A stretch of 64,000 nt of DNA from Acetivibrio cellulolyticus CD2 (GCF_000179595.2 NZ_JH556653.1:1771721-1835720); one strand, 5' to 3'. Shown: positions 17,649 to 27,377, numbered from the stretch's first letter. Notes: generated from the sequence alone by a model not told the origin. A program made the numbers and translations.

Positions 17649-18059
17649 TTAAAGCCGGGCATTTGTAATCTTATCCAACGAATTCCTTACCTCACTCAGC
17701 TCTGCTTCTCTTTTAGCAAGCTCTAACTGAAAGTTTGTGTTTTTATTGCTAACAATTGCATTTTCATTGGTCAACCTTCGGTTTTCTTCCTTTAATCTTT
17801 CAATCTCCTCATTTGCAGCTTTGAGATCCTTGTTCAAGTTAATTACATTCTCATAAGCCTTGAAGTAATCATCTGCAACATTAATTGCAGAAAGAACAGA
17901 AGCCATAGAAGTGCTGAGCTTGTTGTTAATCCGCATTATCTCATTCATTTTTTTGTCAATATACAGAGCAACCTTCTGCATATATTCCTCAGACTCGACA
18001 CCCACCAAAGTGTAGTCTTTTCCGCCAATTCTGACCTCCACCTTGTTTCTCTCCGCCAC
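17649..18059 (-). CDS. zapA: Cell division protein ZapA
   Basis: The N-terminal half matches ZapA: NKVEVRIGGKDYTLVGVESEEYMQKVA, then INVADDYFKAYE. The C-terminal half is a long coiled coil (LNKDLKAANEEIERLKEENRRL). ZapA binds FtsZ and bundles its filaments at the division site. AAGGAG lies nine bases before a GTG at 18059, giving a start MAERNKVEV like other ZapA proteins; a TTG at 18077 is possible. The coiled tail makes it longer (about 136 residues) than the roughly 85 of Bacillus ZapA, as is usual in Clostridia. Confidence 0.9.
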   Translation of the reverse strand: MAERNKVEVRIGGKDYTLVGVESEEYMQKVALYIDKKMNEIMRINNKLSTSMASVLSAINVADDYFKAYENVINLNKDLKAANEEIERLKEENRRLTNENAIVSNKNTNFQLELAKREAELSEVRNSLDKITNARL

Positions 18060-18320
18060 AAGTATCAGCTCCTTCAAAATTCACTCCTATTTTATAGGCA
18101 CAGACACATTTTTTTATATTATACTATATTTCGTCATAAAATCATATAATTTTATCATAATACTAATACTTTTATACAAAATTTTTTCAATAATTTCTCT
18201 TTTATTATTAGTATGCCCAGATTTATTATTTCAGACAATATTTATAAGTATTTATTTATGATACTTTCCAATTAAAAATAATATTATTCTATAAATTTTT
18301 GAGTGTTTTGCTATATTTAT
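18060..18320. other. Intergenic region, zapA promoter side
   Basis: This AT-rich stretch lies between the zapA start and the GH48 terminator. It must contain the zapA promoter, but no clear box pair could be assigned. No gene seen. Confidence 0.4.
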
Positions 18321-18321
18321 A

Positions 18322-18361
18322 TAAAAAGCAGGAGTTCAAGTTAAATACTTAAACTCCTGCC
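18322..18361 (-). terminator. Terminator after the GH48 gene
   Basis: On the minus strand GCAGGAGTT and AACTCCTGC arms (18360-18328) are followed by TTTTTAT. It lies 37 bp past the GH48 stop. Confidence 0.85.
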
Positions 18362-18397
18362 GTAATTACAAATAACTTAATTTTATTATTATAAAGT

Positions 18398-20554
18398 TTA
18401 ATTTTGTGAGAGTAATTTCTTTCTCATATAACCAAAGTCGATTGAGTTGAAAGCACCATCATCATTAAGATCAGCATTATCTAAAGCTTGACCTGTGAAA
18501 GCTGGTGACTTTCCAAGTAAACACAATCTCATTTTACCAAAGTCGATTGAATTAGCAGCTCCGTCAAGATCTACGTCACCCTTCAATCCAGTAGGGGTAG
18601 GACTGTCGTAACCAAACATTGCAGCTACACCTAAAGCGACTGAGTAGTCAACTTCATGCCAGAATCTGTGGAGAGTAAATTTATAGAAAGTGCTCTCATC
18701 ATTAGGATCCTGAGCCTTAATTCCTTCATACCATGGATCCTGTTTGTATTTTGAACGAATGTCTATGAACTTAATGCCTGACTTAATTACATCACCATTA
18801 GGCATCTTTCCAGTCCAACCTGATGGAATGTATACTGTCTGTGTAAATATACGGCTGAGTGAACCATTTGTTTCTTCATGGCCAACACCTTTATCATCAC
18901 GGCAAGTATCCCAAACCACATTCAACATTGAAAGCGCCTTATCTGCTGCTTTCTTACCTAATGCAGTATCACCGTTCCACTTCTGAGTAGCTTGATCATA
19001 GAACAAGAATGCATTTGCAGTTGAACCTGTAACACCTATATCATTACCATAATTCAATATCTCAACATTGAGGTTTGTGTTATTTGATCTTGTTCCTGTC
19101 CATTTATCAGGTTGACCTGACCATTTCAATGTTGAAGGTACTTGCCATGTATCTCCTGATACTTTACATTCAGGCTCAGCCCATGCTATCCACTTGTCAC
19201 AAAGTGCTTTAGCCATTTCATTTCCTGTTTCGTAATAAACTTCACACATACGTTGCATTGACCAAGCTTGCATACCGAACCATTGATTACTTGGTGGATC
19301 CTCATAAACAGGAGCTTCAGTATAAATCATATCGTAGAATGTTGACGATCCAGCTGGATAAGTCTTATATTGTCCACGTAATGAATTTGTAACACCACCT
19401 GCTATAGCACCTTGATTTGATTGTAGGTATGTATAAAGTTCCAACTGTCTCTGATAACTTGATGCCCAGTCTTTAGCACCATTTGTTGATTTTGGTTTGA
19501 AATCTGATACATTAGCCAAAGCGTATGCTGCCAAAGGAGCTTGATAACCCCAGTGAGAATGGCTACATCCTATCTTCCATGACCAGTCACCCTTTGCACC
19601 GCCACCCCAAGCATAGTACCAAGCCATGAGGTAGTGACATGAACTATATCCTGATCCAGGAGTCTTGCCTTGTGCTCCGATTTTCATGAAGTATTTGTCA
19701 AACATTGAATATCTTAAGTAGTCACCCAATTTAGCAGCTTTTGCATTAAGAGTGCTTAAGCTAGTACCTTGTTTATCTGCCCATTTATCTGCCCAGTACT
19801 GTACCTGTATTAAACGTCCGTCAGCATCAGATGCGATAGTGAACGCCCACTTTGGAACTGTACTTCCTCCAATAAAGAGGTCTGCATATCCCTGTGTTCC
19901 ACCATATGTAAAGTTCTCAATTGATGGATGAGGCACTGTTTCGAAACATGATTCTTGTGGTCCTCTTTGATAAGTGTTTATAAATGTACAATTTTGACCA
20001 GTTCCGCCGTAACCATACCAGTTATCAGCGTCTACCAACCAGTGCATACCATACATTGCATAAGTATTATACGCTGAAACAAGTTCCTGATGTATAGGGT
20101 CTGATCCAACAGCTGTGTTATCTGTCATAGCTGGATAGTTGTCTGGAAGATCATACTCATTAGCAAAACCTCCAGGTGCTGATGGTTTATATTTATCCAT
20201 ACCTGTCTGAGTTGTTTCTGATGGAATAAAGTATTTATCTACTACTCTCCATGCTTCAGTCAATCCATCCCATTTACCATTGAGGTTACCGTTCATAGCT
20301 TCAAGCCAAGCATAGTAACTTGCAGCTTCAGATGTTGATTCATGACCGTAGTCAGGAGCTTCAACACACATTGTTTCAACAGAGTGGTAAGGTATACCCT
20401 CTGAATCAAAGTATCCATTTGATGAATCATGTATGTCCTCATACATCGCATTAAATCTGTCTTTGTAACTTTCAGTAGCTGCACTAACTGAAGCAGCTGG
20501 CATAGATGCCGTTAATAATGAAAAAACCAATAAAAATATAGCCGTTTTTTTCAT
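18398..20554 (-). CDS. celS: GH48 exocellulase with dockerin (CelS-like)
   Basis: A signal peptide (1-25) precedes a full GH48 catalytic domain (about 28-645) and a C-terminal dockerin (about 655-716). The segment IPYHSVETMCVEAPDYGHESTSEA contains the predicted acid Glu76 in TSEA, the position of the catalytic acid of CelS and CelF. GH48 enzymes are processive reducing-end cellobiohydrolases and usually the most abundant cellulosomal catalytic subunit. The dockerin repeats read DLDGAANSIDFG and NDDGAFNSIDFG. GGGAGG precedes the ATG. Upstream lie a roughly 580-base leader and a SigI-type promoter, and the sigI/rsgI pair follows, which points to control by cellulose sensing. Confidence 0.96.
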   Translation of the reverse strand: MKKTAIFLLVFSLLTASMPAASVSAATESYKDRFNAMYEDIHDSSNGYFDSEGIPYHSVETMCVEAPDYGHESTSEAASYYAWLEAMNGNLNGKWDGLTEAWRVVDKYFIPSETTQTGMDKYKPSAPGGFANEYDLPDNYPAMTDNTAVGSDPIHQELVSAYNTYAMYGMHWLVDADNWYGYGGTGQNCTFINTYQRGPQESCFETVPHPSIENFTYGGTQGYADLFIGGSTVPKWAFTIASDADGRLIQVQYWADKWADKQGTSLSTLNAKAAKLGDYLRYSMFDKYFMKIGAQGKTPGSGYSSCHYLMAWYYAWGGGAKGDWSWKIGCSHSHWGYQAPLAAYALANVSDFKPKSTNGAKDWASSYQRQLELYTYLQSNQGAIAGGVTNSLRGQYKTYPAGSSTFYDMIYTEAPVYEDPPSNQWFGMQAWSMQRMCEVYYETGNEMAKALCDKWIAWAEPECKVSGDTWQVPSTLKWSGQPDKWTGTRSNNTNLNVEILNYGNDIGVTGSTANAFLFYDQATQKWNGDTALGKKAADKALSMLNVVWDTCRDDKGVGHEETNGSLSRIFTQTVYIPSGWTGKMPNGDVIKSGIKFIDIRSKYKQDPWYEGIKAQDPNDESTFYKFTLHRFWHEVDYSVALGVAAMFGYDSPTPTGLKGDVDLDGAANSIDFGKMRLCLLGKSPAFTGQALDNADLNDDGAFNSIDFGYMRKKLLSQN

Positions 20555-20589
20555 GTTATAAATATCCTCCCTTCAGAAATTGAACACTA

Positions 20590-20740
20590 ATTAATAAACC
20601 CGGATAAAGCCTTGTAACCTTAACAGTCTTAAAGGCGCACGGTGCACCGGTTAATAGCCGGTTTCTTACATTCTGCCATCTCCATTAAGCGAATTGAAGT
20701 GTAAACTATTGCTAGTTTATAAAACTATCTTCACCTCCTA
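20590..20740 (-). ncRNA. Structured 5' leader of the GH48 gene
   Basis: In the transcript orientation the leader contains a TAAACTA-GCAA-TAGTTTA hairpin (20719-20702), an ACCGG...CCGGT hairpin (20662-20646) and a CCTTTAA...TTAAGG hairpin (20635-20618), close together and 60-180 bases before the start codon. An AGGAGGTG (20739-20732) stands before them with no start codon to serve. I cannot match it to a named riboswitch. It may be a stability or control element; this is inference. Confidence 0.45.
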
Positions 20741-21136
20741 GGATAAAATAACTTGCTAAAAAACTTTAAATCTATAGAGCTAAGCTAACGGGTTAACTTA
20801 ACCAAAACACAACTTAATTGTGTTTGTATCACAATGGGTAATAGTAGGAAGTTACATCAGATACAGCAAAGAATGGGTAAGATGTTTGTGAAATGAATTT
20901 CTAAAGATATACTATAAGCAACATATAAAACAAAATGCTTTAAATTAAATCCTCATAACCCCATAATCAAATACAACAACTATTACAAACAAAATCAATT
21001 TTTTTTATTTTACTATAGCACCTCCAAAAGAAAATTTTATCATAAAAATTATATTCAAGTCCAGACTAAGTAAAGCCTGTATACGCTAACAATATTAGTA
21101 ATAAATATGTATAGTTTTCTTACTATATAAAATTAA
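20741..21136. other. Upstream part of the GH48 leader
   Basis: This stretch would be transcribed as the 5' part of the leader if the SigI-type promoter at 21137-21164 is used. No open frame of note was seen. Confidence 0.4.
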
Positions 21137-21164
21137 TTCGTAAGTATTATTAACTTTTGGGGGG
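21137..21164 (-). promoter_or_regulatory. SigI-type promoter upstream of GH48
   Basis: On the minus strand CCCCCCAAAA (C-run 21164-21159) is followed after 18 bases by CGAA (21140-21137). This is the known SigI pattern, C-rich -35 followed by A's and a CGAA -10. The start site would be about 575 bases before the GH48 ATG. Confidence 0.65.
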
Positions 21165-21383
21165 CTAAAAAGCTAAAAAACGAAAAAATTTTCAAGCTTT
21201 TATCCAATATGCAACAAATATATGTGTTAATATAGTCTATAAGCACGAGAAATAAATACCATTGTCTATTTATATTACTATAATAGCACTTACTTTTCAA
21301 TTTTTCAAGATAATATTTTAAAGACTTGTTCCAATATTTTTTCTCTTACCAAATAAGTACATTATCTTAATAAATTTATCACC

Positions 21384-21416
21384 TTATATCACGGCAGAAA
21401 TTCCGCCGCGATATAA
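21384..21416 (-). terminator. Stem-loop after rsgI
   Basis: TTATATC and GATATAA arms with inner CGGC/GCCG pairs form a hairpin about 50 bp past the rsgI stop. There is no strong T-run, so termination is likely but not certain. Confidence 0.55.
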
Positions 21417-21463
21417 GTATTAATGATTCAATCTCCAATACGTTTTAAATAACAGTGAACATA

Positions 21464-22948
21464 TCATTTAGGCTCAATTCCCCATACAAGCTTATCGGAA
21501 ATAAACGCAGTCATCTTATTCCAATCACAAAATGTCTTGGCTTCGGGGTTAAACGAATAATCATCATTCTGGCTAAATTTGCTCCAATCTTCTCGTGTTA
21601 TCACCCCAAAAACCCATGCTGTTTCGCCTGATAAAATACTTCCTTTATCAAATGTTACTTCAAGGTATCTATTTGCATTATCCATTCCTGCAAGCTTATA
21701 AACATTGCCATGGACATCAGACTTTTCATCCCCCAAGCTATAGAAGTAAGCTCCAAAGTTTATAGTTTTATCGGTTTCTTCTTTAAAATAGTATCTTACT
21801 TTAACATCTCTCAGATCAATTGTCTCATGACCTGTATTCTCAATTACAAAATCCCAACGAATCCCTTGGGTAGAAGCATTGTGATCATCACTGTAATGTT
21901 TGATTTTTAGACTTTTTGTGTTGCCACCCTTTATGCTTTGAACGGGCACAGTGTTTGAAGGTGTTGAGGTCGGCAATGCTTGAGGTATAAATGTCTTTTC
22001 CACGCCAGATTTAGCTGTCTTTCCCGGTAACGCAGGTTTGGTTGATAACAGTGCTGCTGGCGTAACCCCAGACTTTGGTGTCGCTGCTGGTAAGAATGTT
22101 TGTTTATTGATCAAAGTCGATCGTGTATCCTCAGGCAGCATTGTATTTCGCGGTTCTGCCGTAATAATTGGAGTTTTTGACTCTTCACTTTCCATATCAA
22201 TTTCTTTAATTAAATCTGAAACTTTCATAGCGTTTAATTCATCTATCGATATATCTATTCCCTGTTCCCTGGCTTTAAGAAGCAGGCAGTATTTTCCCAT
22301 TGAGACATCATACTTTTGAGCCGTCTTTCTTTCAAAAGAGGTCCCTCGAAGCATTATGCCGGTAATATTACTATCATACCCGTATATCTCTTTCCCGATT
22401 TCATCCAATAATCTATCCAGTTTTGACTTATTAGTATCCGAATCAGTATTATCCCTCTTTGCATTATTTAACGCAGCAGAGATCAGCACGTCAGTTTTTT
22501 CACCTGTCTTGATATAGCCATAATTCTTTGACTGTTTAATAATTTCTATTAAAGCGCTGTCGATTGTCTTGTTCTTAACTTCAAGACCTTCAATCAGCTT
22601 TGCTGCATCATCATTAAGAGCAATTGCCTTCAACACTACATAATTCTTATCAATGCAAAACTCCAAACTTGGATTAATGTCAACAGTCACATACCCAAAT
22701 ACAGCAGTGCTCACAGGCGCAAAGCGGAAGAACGTAAAAAGCAAAACAAATACAGCAGCTATGCTTGCAGCAATGGAAACATATTTATAAATGTTCTTTA
22801 CTGGCCTGTAAATATCTTTTTCGTCAAATGCTATCTGCTGGCCTAAAAACATATCTTCGCGTCTGTTTAGCATTATAAAATTGCTATTGCGGGTTAAAAT
22901 AATTGCCTTATCATTCTTTATTTCATATATAACTCCAAGATTATTCAT
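21464..22948 (-). CDS. rsgI: RsgI-like anti-sigma-I factor with CBM3
   Basis: Residues 1-50 form the RsgI N-terminal domain that binds SigI inside the cell. One membrane helix spans about 56-76. Outside follows a periplasmic-type domain with YVTVDINPSLEF, whose Asn-Pro pair (92-93) corresponds to the autocleavage site described for RsgI. A Pro/Ser/Thr-rich linker (about 260-345) leads to a CBM3 domain (about 350-494) with WDFVIENTG, DLRDVKVRYYF and CDWNKM. In clostridia such proteins sense polysaccharide outside and release SigI. The gene starts 2 bp after sigI and is surely co-transcribed with it. Confidence 0.95.
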   Translation of the reverse strand: MNNLGVIYEIKNDKAIILTRNSNFIMLNRREDMFLGQQIAFDEKDIYRPVKNIYKYVSIAASIAAVFVLLFTFFRFAPVSTAVFGYVTVDINPSLEFCIDKNYVVLKAIALNDDAAKLIEGLEVKNKTIDSALIEIIKQSKNYGYIKTGEKTDVLISAALNNAKRDNTDSDTNKSKLDRLLDEIGKEIYGYDSNITGIMLRGTSFERKTAQKYDVSMGKYCLLLKAREQGIDISIDELNAMKVSDLIKEIDMESEESKTPIITAEPRNTMLPEDTRSTLINKQTFLPAATPKSGVTPAALLSTKPALPGKTAKSGVEKTFIPQALPTSTPSNTVPVQSIKGGNTKSLKIKHYSDDHNASTQGIRWDFVIENTGHETIDLRDVKVRYYFKEETDKTINFGAYFYSLGDEKSDVHGNVYKLAGMDNANRYLEVTFDKGSILSGETAWVFGVITREDWSKFSQNDDYSFNPEAKTFCDWNKMTAFISDKLVWGIEPK

Positions 22949-22950
22949 AA

Positions 22951-23709
22951 TCAGCTTCCTCCTTTCTCTGTAAGACTTAAGTAACTCTTGGAAAGTTCAA
23001 GATTACTTCTTAAAATCAAGCACAGAGCAATAATATACTTTCTATGATTTCCTATTGTTCTGCTGTGCACCTTGGCCTTCTTCTTCAGCTCAGATCTCGG
23101 AATATTCTTGTACTTTTGCAATAACCGAAATAACTCTTCGTCATCTGCAAGAACTTTTGCAATTCTTATACACAGTTTTCTTGAATCTTCATGCTTTGGC
23201 GCATTAGCTATCAAGTCCATAAAAGTTATATCAAAATCTGCCAAAGCTTCCTTATACTCAATAATATCTTCTCTTACCTCAACATCTTCAAAACCGATAT
23301 TCGAACCAAAGATTGTATAATTTTCAAGTATCTCATCGTCGTTCTCAAAGTATGAAAACGGAAGTTCCTTGTTTCTCTTATTCTTTCTCATATGGTCAAT
23401 AAGCCGTTTTCTTATAACATGTTCACTAAACAAAAGGAAGTTATAGTTTTTTGTCATGTCATAGCAATCTATTGCTTCATTAAATGCCGATAGTGCAATA
23501 CTGTACTCATCACTATTTTTTATATCTACATATCTACCTGCAACTTTTGATGCAGCTTTCAACATGAAAGGAGTGTATCTGGATAAAAAGTCTTCTCTTA
23601 ATAGTCTGTCGCCTTCCTTGATCTGTTTTAATGTGGAAATGAACTCGTCGTTAGAAGTTTTATCCATAACTTTATTTTTGTTAAAGTTTAAAAGATTTCG
23701 GACATCCAA
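22951..23709 (-). CDS. sigI: RNA polymerase sigma-I factor
   Basis: This 252-residue protein has a sigma region 2 fold (SRYTPFMLKAASKVAGRYVDIKNSDEYSIALSAFNEAI split over about 43-85, then FLLFSEHVIRKRLIDHMRKNKR) and the SigI-specific C-terminal domain ending in a helix-turn-helix (SELKKKAKVHSRTIGNHRKYI). SigI factors drive heat-shock or, in cellulosome builders, polysaccharide-degradation genes from promoters with CCCC-A and CGAA boxes. The start is a TTG with GGGAG ten bases before. Downstream rsgI encodes its membrane anti-sigma partner. The GH48 gene and its SigI-type promoter are the nearest likely target. Confidence 0.95.
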   Translation of the reverse strand: MDVRNLLNFNKNKVMDKTSNDEFISTLKQIKEGDRLLREDFLSRYTPFMLKAASKVAGRYVDIKNSDEYSIALSAFNEAIDCYDMTKNYNFLLFSEHVIRKRLIDHMRKNKRNKELPFSYFENDDEILENYTIFGSNIGFEDVEVREDIIEYKEALADFDITFMDLIANAPKHEDSRKLCIRIAKVLADDEELFRLLQKYKNIPRSELKKKAKVHSRTIGNHRKYIIALCLILRSNLELSKSYLSLTEKGGS

Positions 23710-23917
23710 CTACATCATTCTCCCTTCACAATATAAAATTCGAAAAAATAATTAATTTAGTGTGCATTGAGATATCACAATAAAATAAATTTACATAAGC
23801 AATATTTTCAACACTTATAAATATATATCGTCTACTTCAATATTACACAAAACCCCTGAATAATTCTATGGTAATCAGACTGCAAAAGCAATCCCTATAA
23901 TACTTATCCTCTACATA

Positions 23918-23953
23918 AGAAAATTGCCCTGCAAGCATCATCCTTACAGGGCG
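23918..23953 (-). terminator. Terminator after the GH74 gene
   Basis: On the minus strand GCCCTG (23952-23947) and CAGGGC (23931-23926) arms are followed by AATTTTCTT. It lies about 55 bp past the GH74 stop and before the sigI promoter region. Confidence 0.75.
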
Positions 23954-24006
23954 GAGTCACATAAATGTATGATATTAAATTAGGTTAAACCTAATCAAAG
24001 TATCCA

Positions 24007-26679
24007 TTATTTTGGAAACACAGTTATAAACCCAAGTAATTTCTGCTTCATATATCCAAAGTCTATTGAATTTATAGAACCATCGCCGTTAACATCACCA
24101 GTTGCAGGTATATTTTTTACACTTCCAAGTAAATATTGTCTCATAATACCAAAATCAAGTGAATTAAACGCTCCGTCGCCGTTGACATCACCAACAATAT
24201 AATTTGATGTAGTTGTAGGTGTTGGTGTAACAACAGAAGTTCTAGTTGGCGTTGGTGTTTGTATTATAGAGCCTGATGTTGGTTCTCCATATACAATACC
24301 TCTCCCGTTTGTTGCAACAAAAACACGCCCATAAACTCTTAGATCTCCTGTAATTGAGTAGTTTATAGAACCATATTGGTGCTGGTCGTCATTTACTCTC
24401 ACCCAACTTTTTGCCATATCGTCAGAACGGTAGACAGCATATAGACCATCTGTTTCACCGCAGATATAAATAGCAAGATAATCTTCTCCAGCTTTGGCTT
24501 TACCAAATCCAACTACGTCAGATCTTGTGATGCCATCAACCTTCTCTATCGTTTTACCGCCGTCAGTTGTGCAAAAAAGACCTTCCGAAGGACCTGGAAT
24601 CCAAACATGACCTTCCTTACCAGGAACAGCTTTGATTTTAGCAGAATATGGCTTTAGGTCCGTCTTTACAGCTTCAAATGTTTGACCACCATCATTACTT
24701 ACATAGAAAGTATTTTTTGCATATGCATAGAATACTTTGGGATTAACTCTGTCTGAACAAATATTTGCACCTGCCGGAAGTGTACTGACAGCTTTCCATC
24801 CACCATTTACATAACAAACAACTCCCTGGCTTGTGCTCGGTGACCAGACAAATGTAGAACCATCAGCAGACACTGCTACAGTCCCCCCCTGTACAATGTC
24901 ATCAGCATTAGTTGCAGGGAATGTATAGCTAATATTGGGCTGAGCTTCCGACCATGTTGCACCACCATCTTCTGAAACAGCAACACTCTTTTTGACCATT
25001 TCGTATTGTTCTTTATCGGTATTACCAACCCTTACCATGATTTTAGGATTTAGCTCTGCGTAATCCAGACCTGTAGTGCTTGTAAATCTAGGAGTTGTCA
25101 TCATCATCTCCGGACCTGCTTTTAAATCTTTATGTACGAATCCACAGATATCACCAACGCCACTTATTAGCTCTACACCTTCAATTGGTGGACATATTAG
25201 ACTTAAGACTGCAGTTTCTTCAATTCCTGTTGCCATAACTTCAATATTTACAAATTTACCATTATCCCAATCTGTCAAATTTTTTGTACCGTAAATAGTA
25301 GCACCTGTACCATACATCATTTCATTGGAATTAAATGGATCAATCGCAATAGCATTCATCATCCAACCAAGTTTTGGTGCGGGATTATCAACTATATCGC
25401 TGCCTGTTACCATGCCGCCGCTTGCAGCATTTATCTTTTTCCCAAATGTAAGCCAGGGTGCTTTTGAAATATCCATAGTATATTTCATATTTCTTGATGG
25501 ATACGAATCGCCCCATTTCCATATTGGATCCCATGTTGCGCCTGCATCAGTTGAACGGAAAATATAGTTATCCGGCCACCATGACTGAAGTGATGTAACT
25601 AAAAGTGTGTCAGGATTTTGTGCATCAATACTTAATCCGGAATATCCGTACCAGTTTTCATGTTTTGGTGAACCATCCCAGTTATAGTCTGAAGGAGGCG
25701 TTATATCTGTCCATACACCTGTATTTGTATCATATTTATAGACTGCACCGTCATCAGACTGATAAGGACCACCTCTGTCACAATATGTGACGTATAAAAT
25801 TCCTTTACTGCTTATAACCCCATGGTGAGGTATACCAATCTTCAAGGCTTTACTATTGTGCTGTGTAAAAGTACTTTCTGTAGGCTGTCCATCAACCGGC
25901 TTCCACGTTGCACCTGCATCATGGCTGACATACAGAGGATTCTTTTTATCAGCAACACCTACATAAATGTCCTTTGTTGGTATACCTTTAGTACCCTTTG
26001 CTGAATCAAAAGTTACAAAACACAATCCCAAATTATCAGATGAATATTCATAATTCGGATCTTCAACATAATTTCCGACATTTGTGAAGCTGCTAACCTG
26101 CGCCCATGTTTTACCATAATCGGTACTTTTCCACAAGCCTTTACCGCTTCTTGCTGCAAAATACAGTATGTTATTACTGTTAGGATCAACCATCAAACGT
26201 TCACCAACCGAACGTCCCGGCATATTTCCACCCATTTTGAAAGGTAATTCTGTTCTCTCCCATGTTTTTCCGTAATCGCTGGAGCGTAGAATATAGCCAT
26301 TCATTGATGTCCAGCTATTTGTATATGTACCTGCTGCAATATAAACTCTTTTTGTATCGACTGGATCAGTAGCTATACTTTCACATCCGAGCAGATTCCA
26401 TTCATCCGGCGATACCCAGTCAGTAATAGGCTCCCACTCTAATGTTTGCTTATTTCTTATATATGCCCCGCCCATGTCGGTACGGGCATAAACAAGACCC
26501 TTCTCACCAGGGTTATAAACAATTCCGCAAACATATCCGCCACCGCCGCTAATTTTAACATTACCCCATTCATATGGCACACTTTGTGGTTCCGCAGAAA
26601 CTGTACCCAATACCGTTGTGCTTATAATAAGTACCGCACAAGTTGCAAGCTTAAGCAAACTCCATACTTTTCCTTTCAT
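24007..26679 (-). CDS. GH74 xyloglucanase with dockerin
   Basis: A signal peptide (1-29) precedes a double seven-bladed propeller of GH74 type (about 33-765), with many Asp-box-like repeats such as SSDYGKTWE, STDYGKTWAQ and SHDAGATWK. The predicted catalytic aspartates are Asp68 in ARTDMGGAYIR and that in AIDPFNSNEM. It resembles Xgh74A of Acetivibrio thermocellus, an endo-xyloglucanase. A Thr/Pro linker leads to a dockerin (about 825-890) with DGAFNSLDFG and DGSINSIDFG. GGAGGGTGAG precedes the ATG. It lies just upstream of sigI on the same strand but is separated from it by a terminator. Confidence 0.95.
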   Translation of the reverse strand: MKGKVWSLLKLATCAVLIISTTVLGTVSAEPQSVPYEWGNVKISGGGGYVCGIVYNPGEKGLVYARTDMGGAYIRNKQTLEWEPITDWVSPDEWNLLGCESIATDPVDTKRVYIAAGTYTNSWTSMNGYILRSSDYGKTWERTELPFKMGGNMPGRSVGERLMVDPNSNNILYFAARSGKGLWKSTDYGKTWAQVSSFTNVGNYVEDPNYEYSSDNLGLCFVTFDSAKGTKGIPTKDIYVGVADKKNPLYVSHDAGATWKPVDGQPTESTFTQHNSKALKIGIPHHGVISSKGILYVTYCDRGGPYQSDDGAVYKYDTNTGVWTDITPPSDYNWDGSPKHENWYGYSGLSIDAQNPDTLLVTSLQSWWPDNYIFRSTDAGATWDPIWKWGDSYPSRNMKYTMDISKAPWLTFGKKINAASGGMVTGSDIVDNPAPKLGWMMNAIAIDPFNSNEMMYGTGATIYGTKNLTDWDNGKFVNIEVMATGIEETAVLSLICPPIEGVELISGVGDICGFVHKDLKAGPEMMMTTPRFTSTTGLDYAELNPKIMVRVGNTDKEQYEMVKKSVAVSEDGGATWSEAQPNISYTFPATNADDIVQGGTVAVSADGSTFVWSPSTSQGVVCYVNGGWKAVSTLPAGANICSDRVNPKVFYAYAKNTFYVSNDGGQTFEAVKTDLKPYSAKIKAVPGKEGHVWIPGPSEGLFCTTDGGKTIEKVDGITRSDVVGFGKAKAGEDYLAIYICGETDGLYAVYRSDDMAKSWVRVNDDQHQYGSINYSITGDLRVYGRVFVATNGRGIVYGEPTSGSIIQTPTPTRTSVVTPTPTTTSNYIVGDVNGDGAFNSLDFGIMRQYLLGSVKNIPATGDVNGDGSINSIDFGYMKQKLLGFITVFPK

Positions 26680-26970
26680 TTACTCACCCTCCATAATAAA
26701 ACTTTTTTCTGTAAAAATACGCAAGCCAATCCTCAGGCCAATAATGCATGCCCTCCTCCCTATAAATTTTGTATGTAAACTTTATTACAAGCAAAAATAA
26801 CATAACTTCAATTTTCTCATCTAGATATTCGAGGCTAATTATTGTTTTTATGTACATGCAAAAAATTTTTCTAATTAATTTTTAGTTAGCCCTCTCAATT
26901 TTAATCAGACAATACTACAATCAATGACGTATATATTAATAAATAAAATAAATTAAGAGGTGTTTTAACA

Positions 26971-27174
26971 ATGGCGAAAAAATTATATCTTTCTGATACA
27001 GATAAAAAAATAGCAGGTGTATGTGGTGGAATGGGCGAATATTTTGGTCTTGATTCAACTCTTGTAAGGCTTATAACTGTACTTCTTGCATTTTTAACAT
27101 CAGGAGCTGGAGTAATTGCATACATTATTTGCTGCTTTGTAATACCCAAAAAGCCCTATTCCAAAGACTGGTAA
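26971..27174 (+). CDS. PspC domain protein
   Basis: This 67-residue protein is a single PspC domain: [32 protein letters not shown], then one membrane helix ending CCFVIPKK. PspC proteins act in envelope-stress responses in proteobacteria; small single-domain versions in Firmicutes are common and mostly uncharacterised. AAGAGGTG precedes the ATG. It is one of the few plus-strand genes here and is followed by a series of hairpins. Confidence 0.92.
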   Translation: MAKKLYLSDTDKKIAGVCGGMGEYFGLDSTLVRLITVLLAFLTSGAGVIAYIICCFVIPKKPYSKDW

Positions 27175-27210
27175 TCACTGAATTCTCCAACCTCCCTTTA
27201 CACTTTAATT

Positions 27211-27370
27211 ATGGCACTAATTGTGCCATTAAGAAAATACTGGGCAGATTTTAAAATCTGCTCTGAAATTATAAAAAAGTCCCCGATTTATAGCTAGGGT
27301 ATTTCTCTTCAGCAAACAGCCTTTCGGTGGACTTTTTTGATGCCAGAAAGAAATACACTTTCTTAGGCAT
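27211..27370. repeat. Four consecutive hairpins
   Basis: Inverted repeats follow one another: ATGGCAC/GTGCCAT (27211-27229), GCAGATTTTAAAATCTGC (27244-27261), a large one with AAAAAAGTCC and GGACTTTTTT arms (27273-27338), and ATGCCAGAAAG/CTTTCTTAGGCAT (27340-27370). A fifth, the terminator at 27378, follows. The 66-base middle element could be a small structured RNA or a symmetrical terminator. Confidence 0.6.
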
Positions 27371-27377
27371 TAAAAAG

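Noticed and set aside
20590..20740. c-di-GMP-I riboswitch before GH48, suggested by a GCAA tetraloop hairpin and GC-rich pairs
   Set aside because: The conserved core strings of that class are not present in order.
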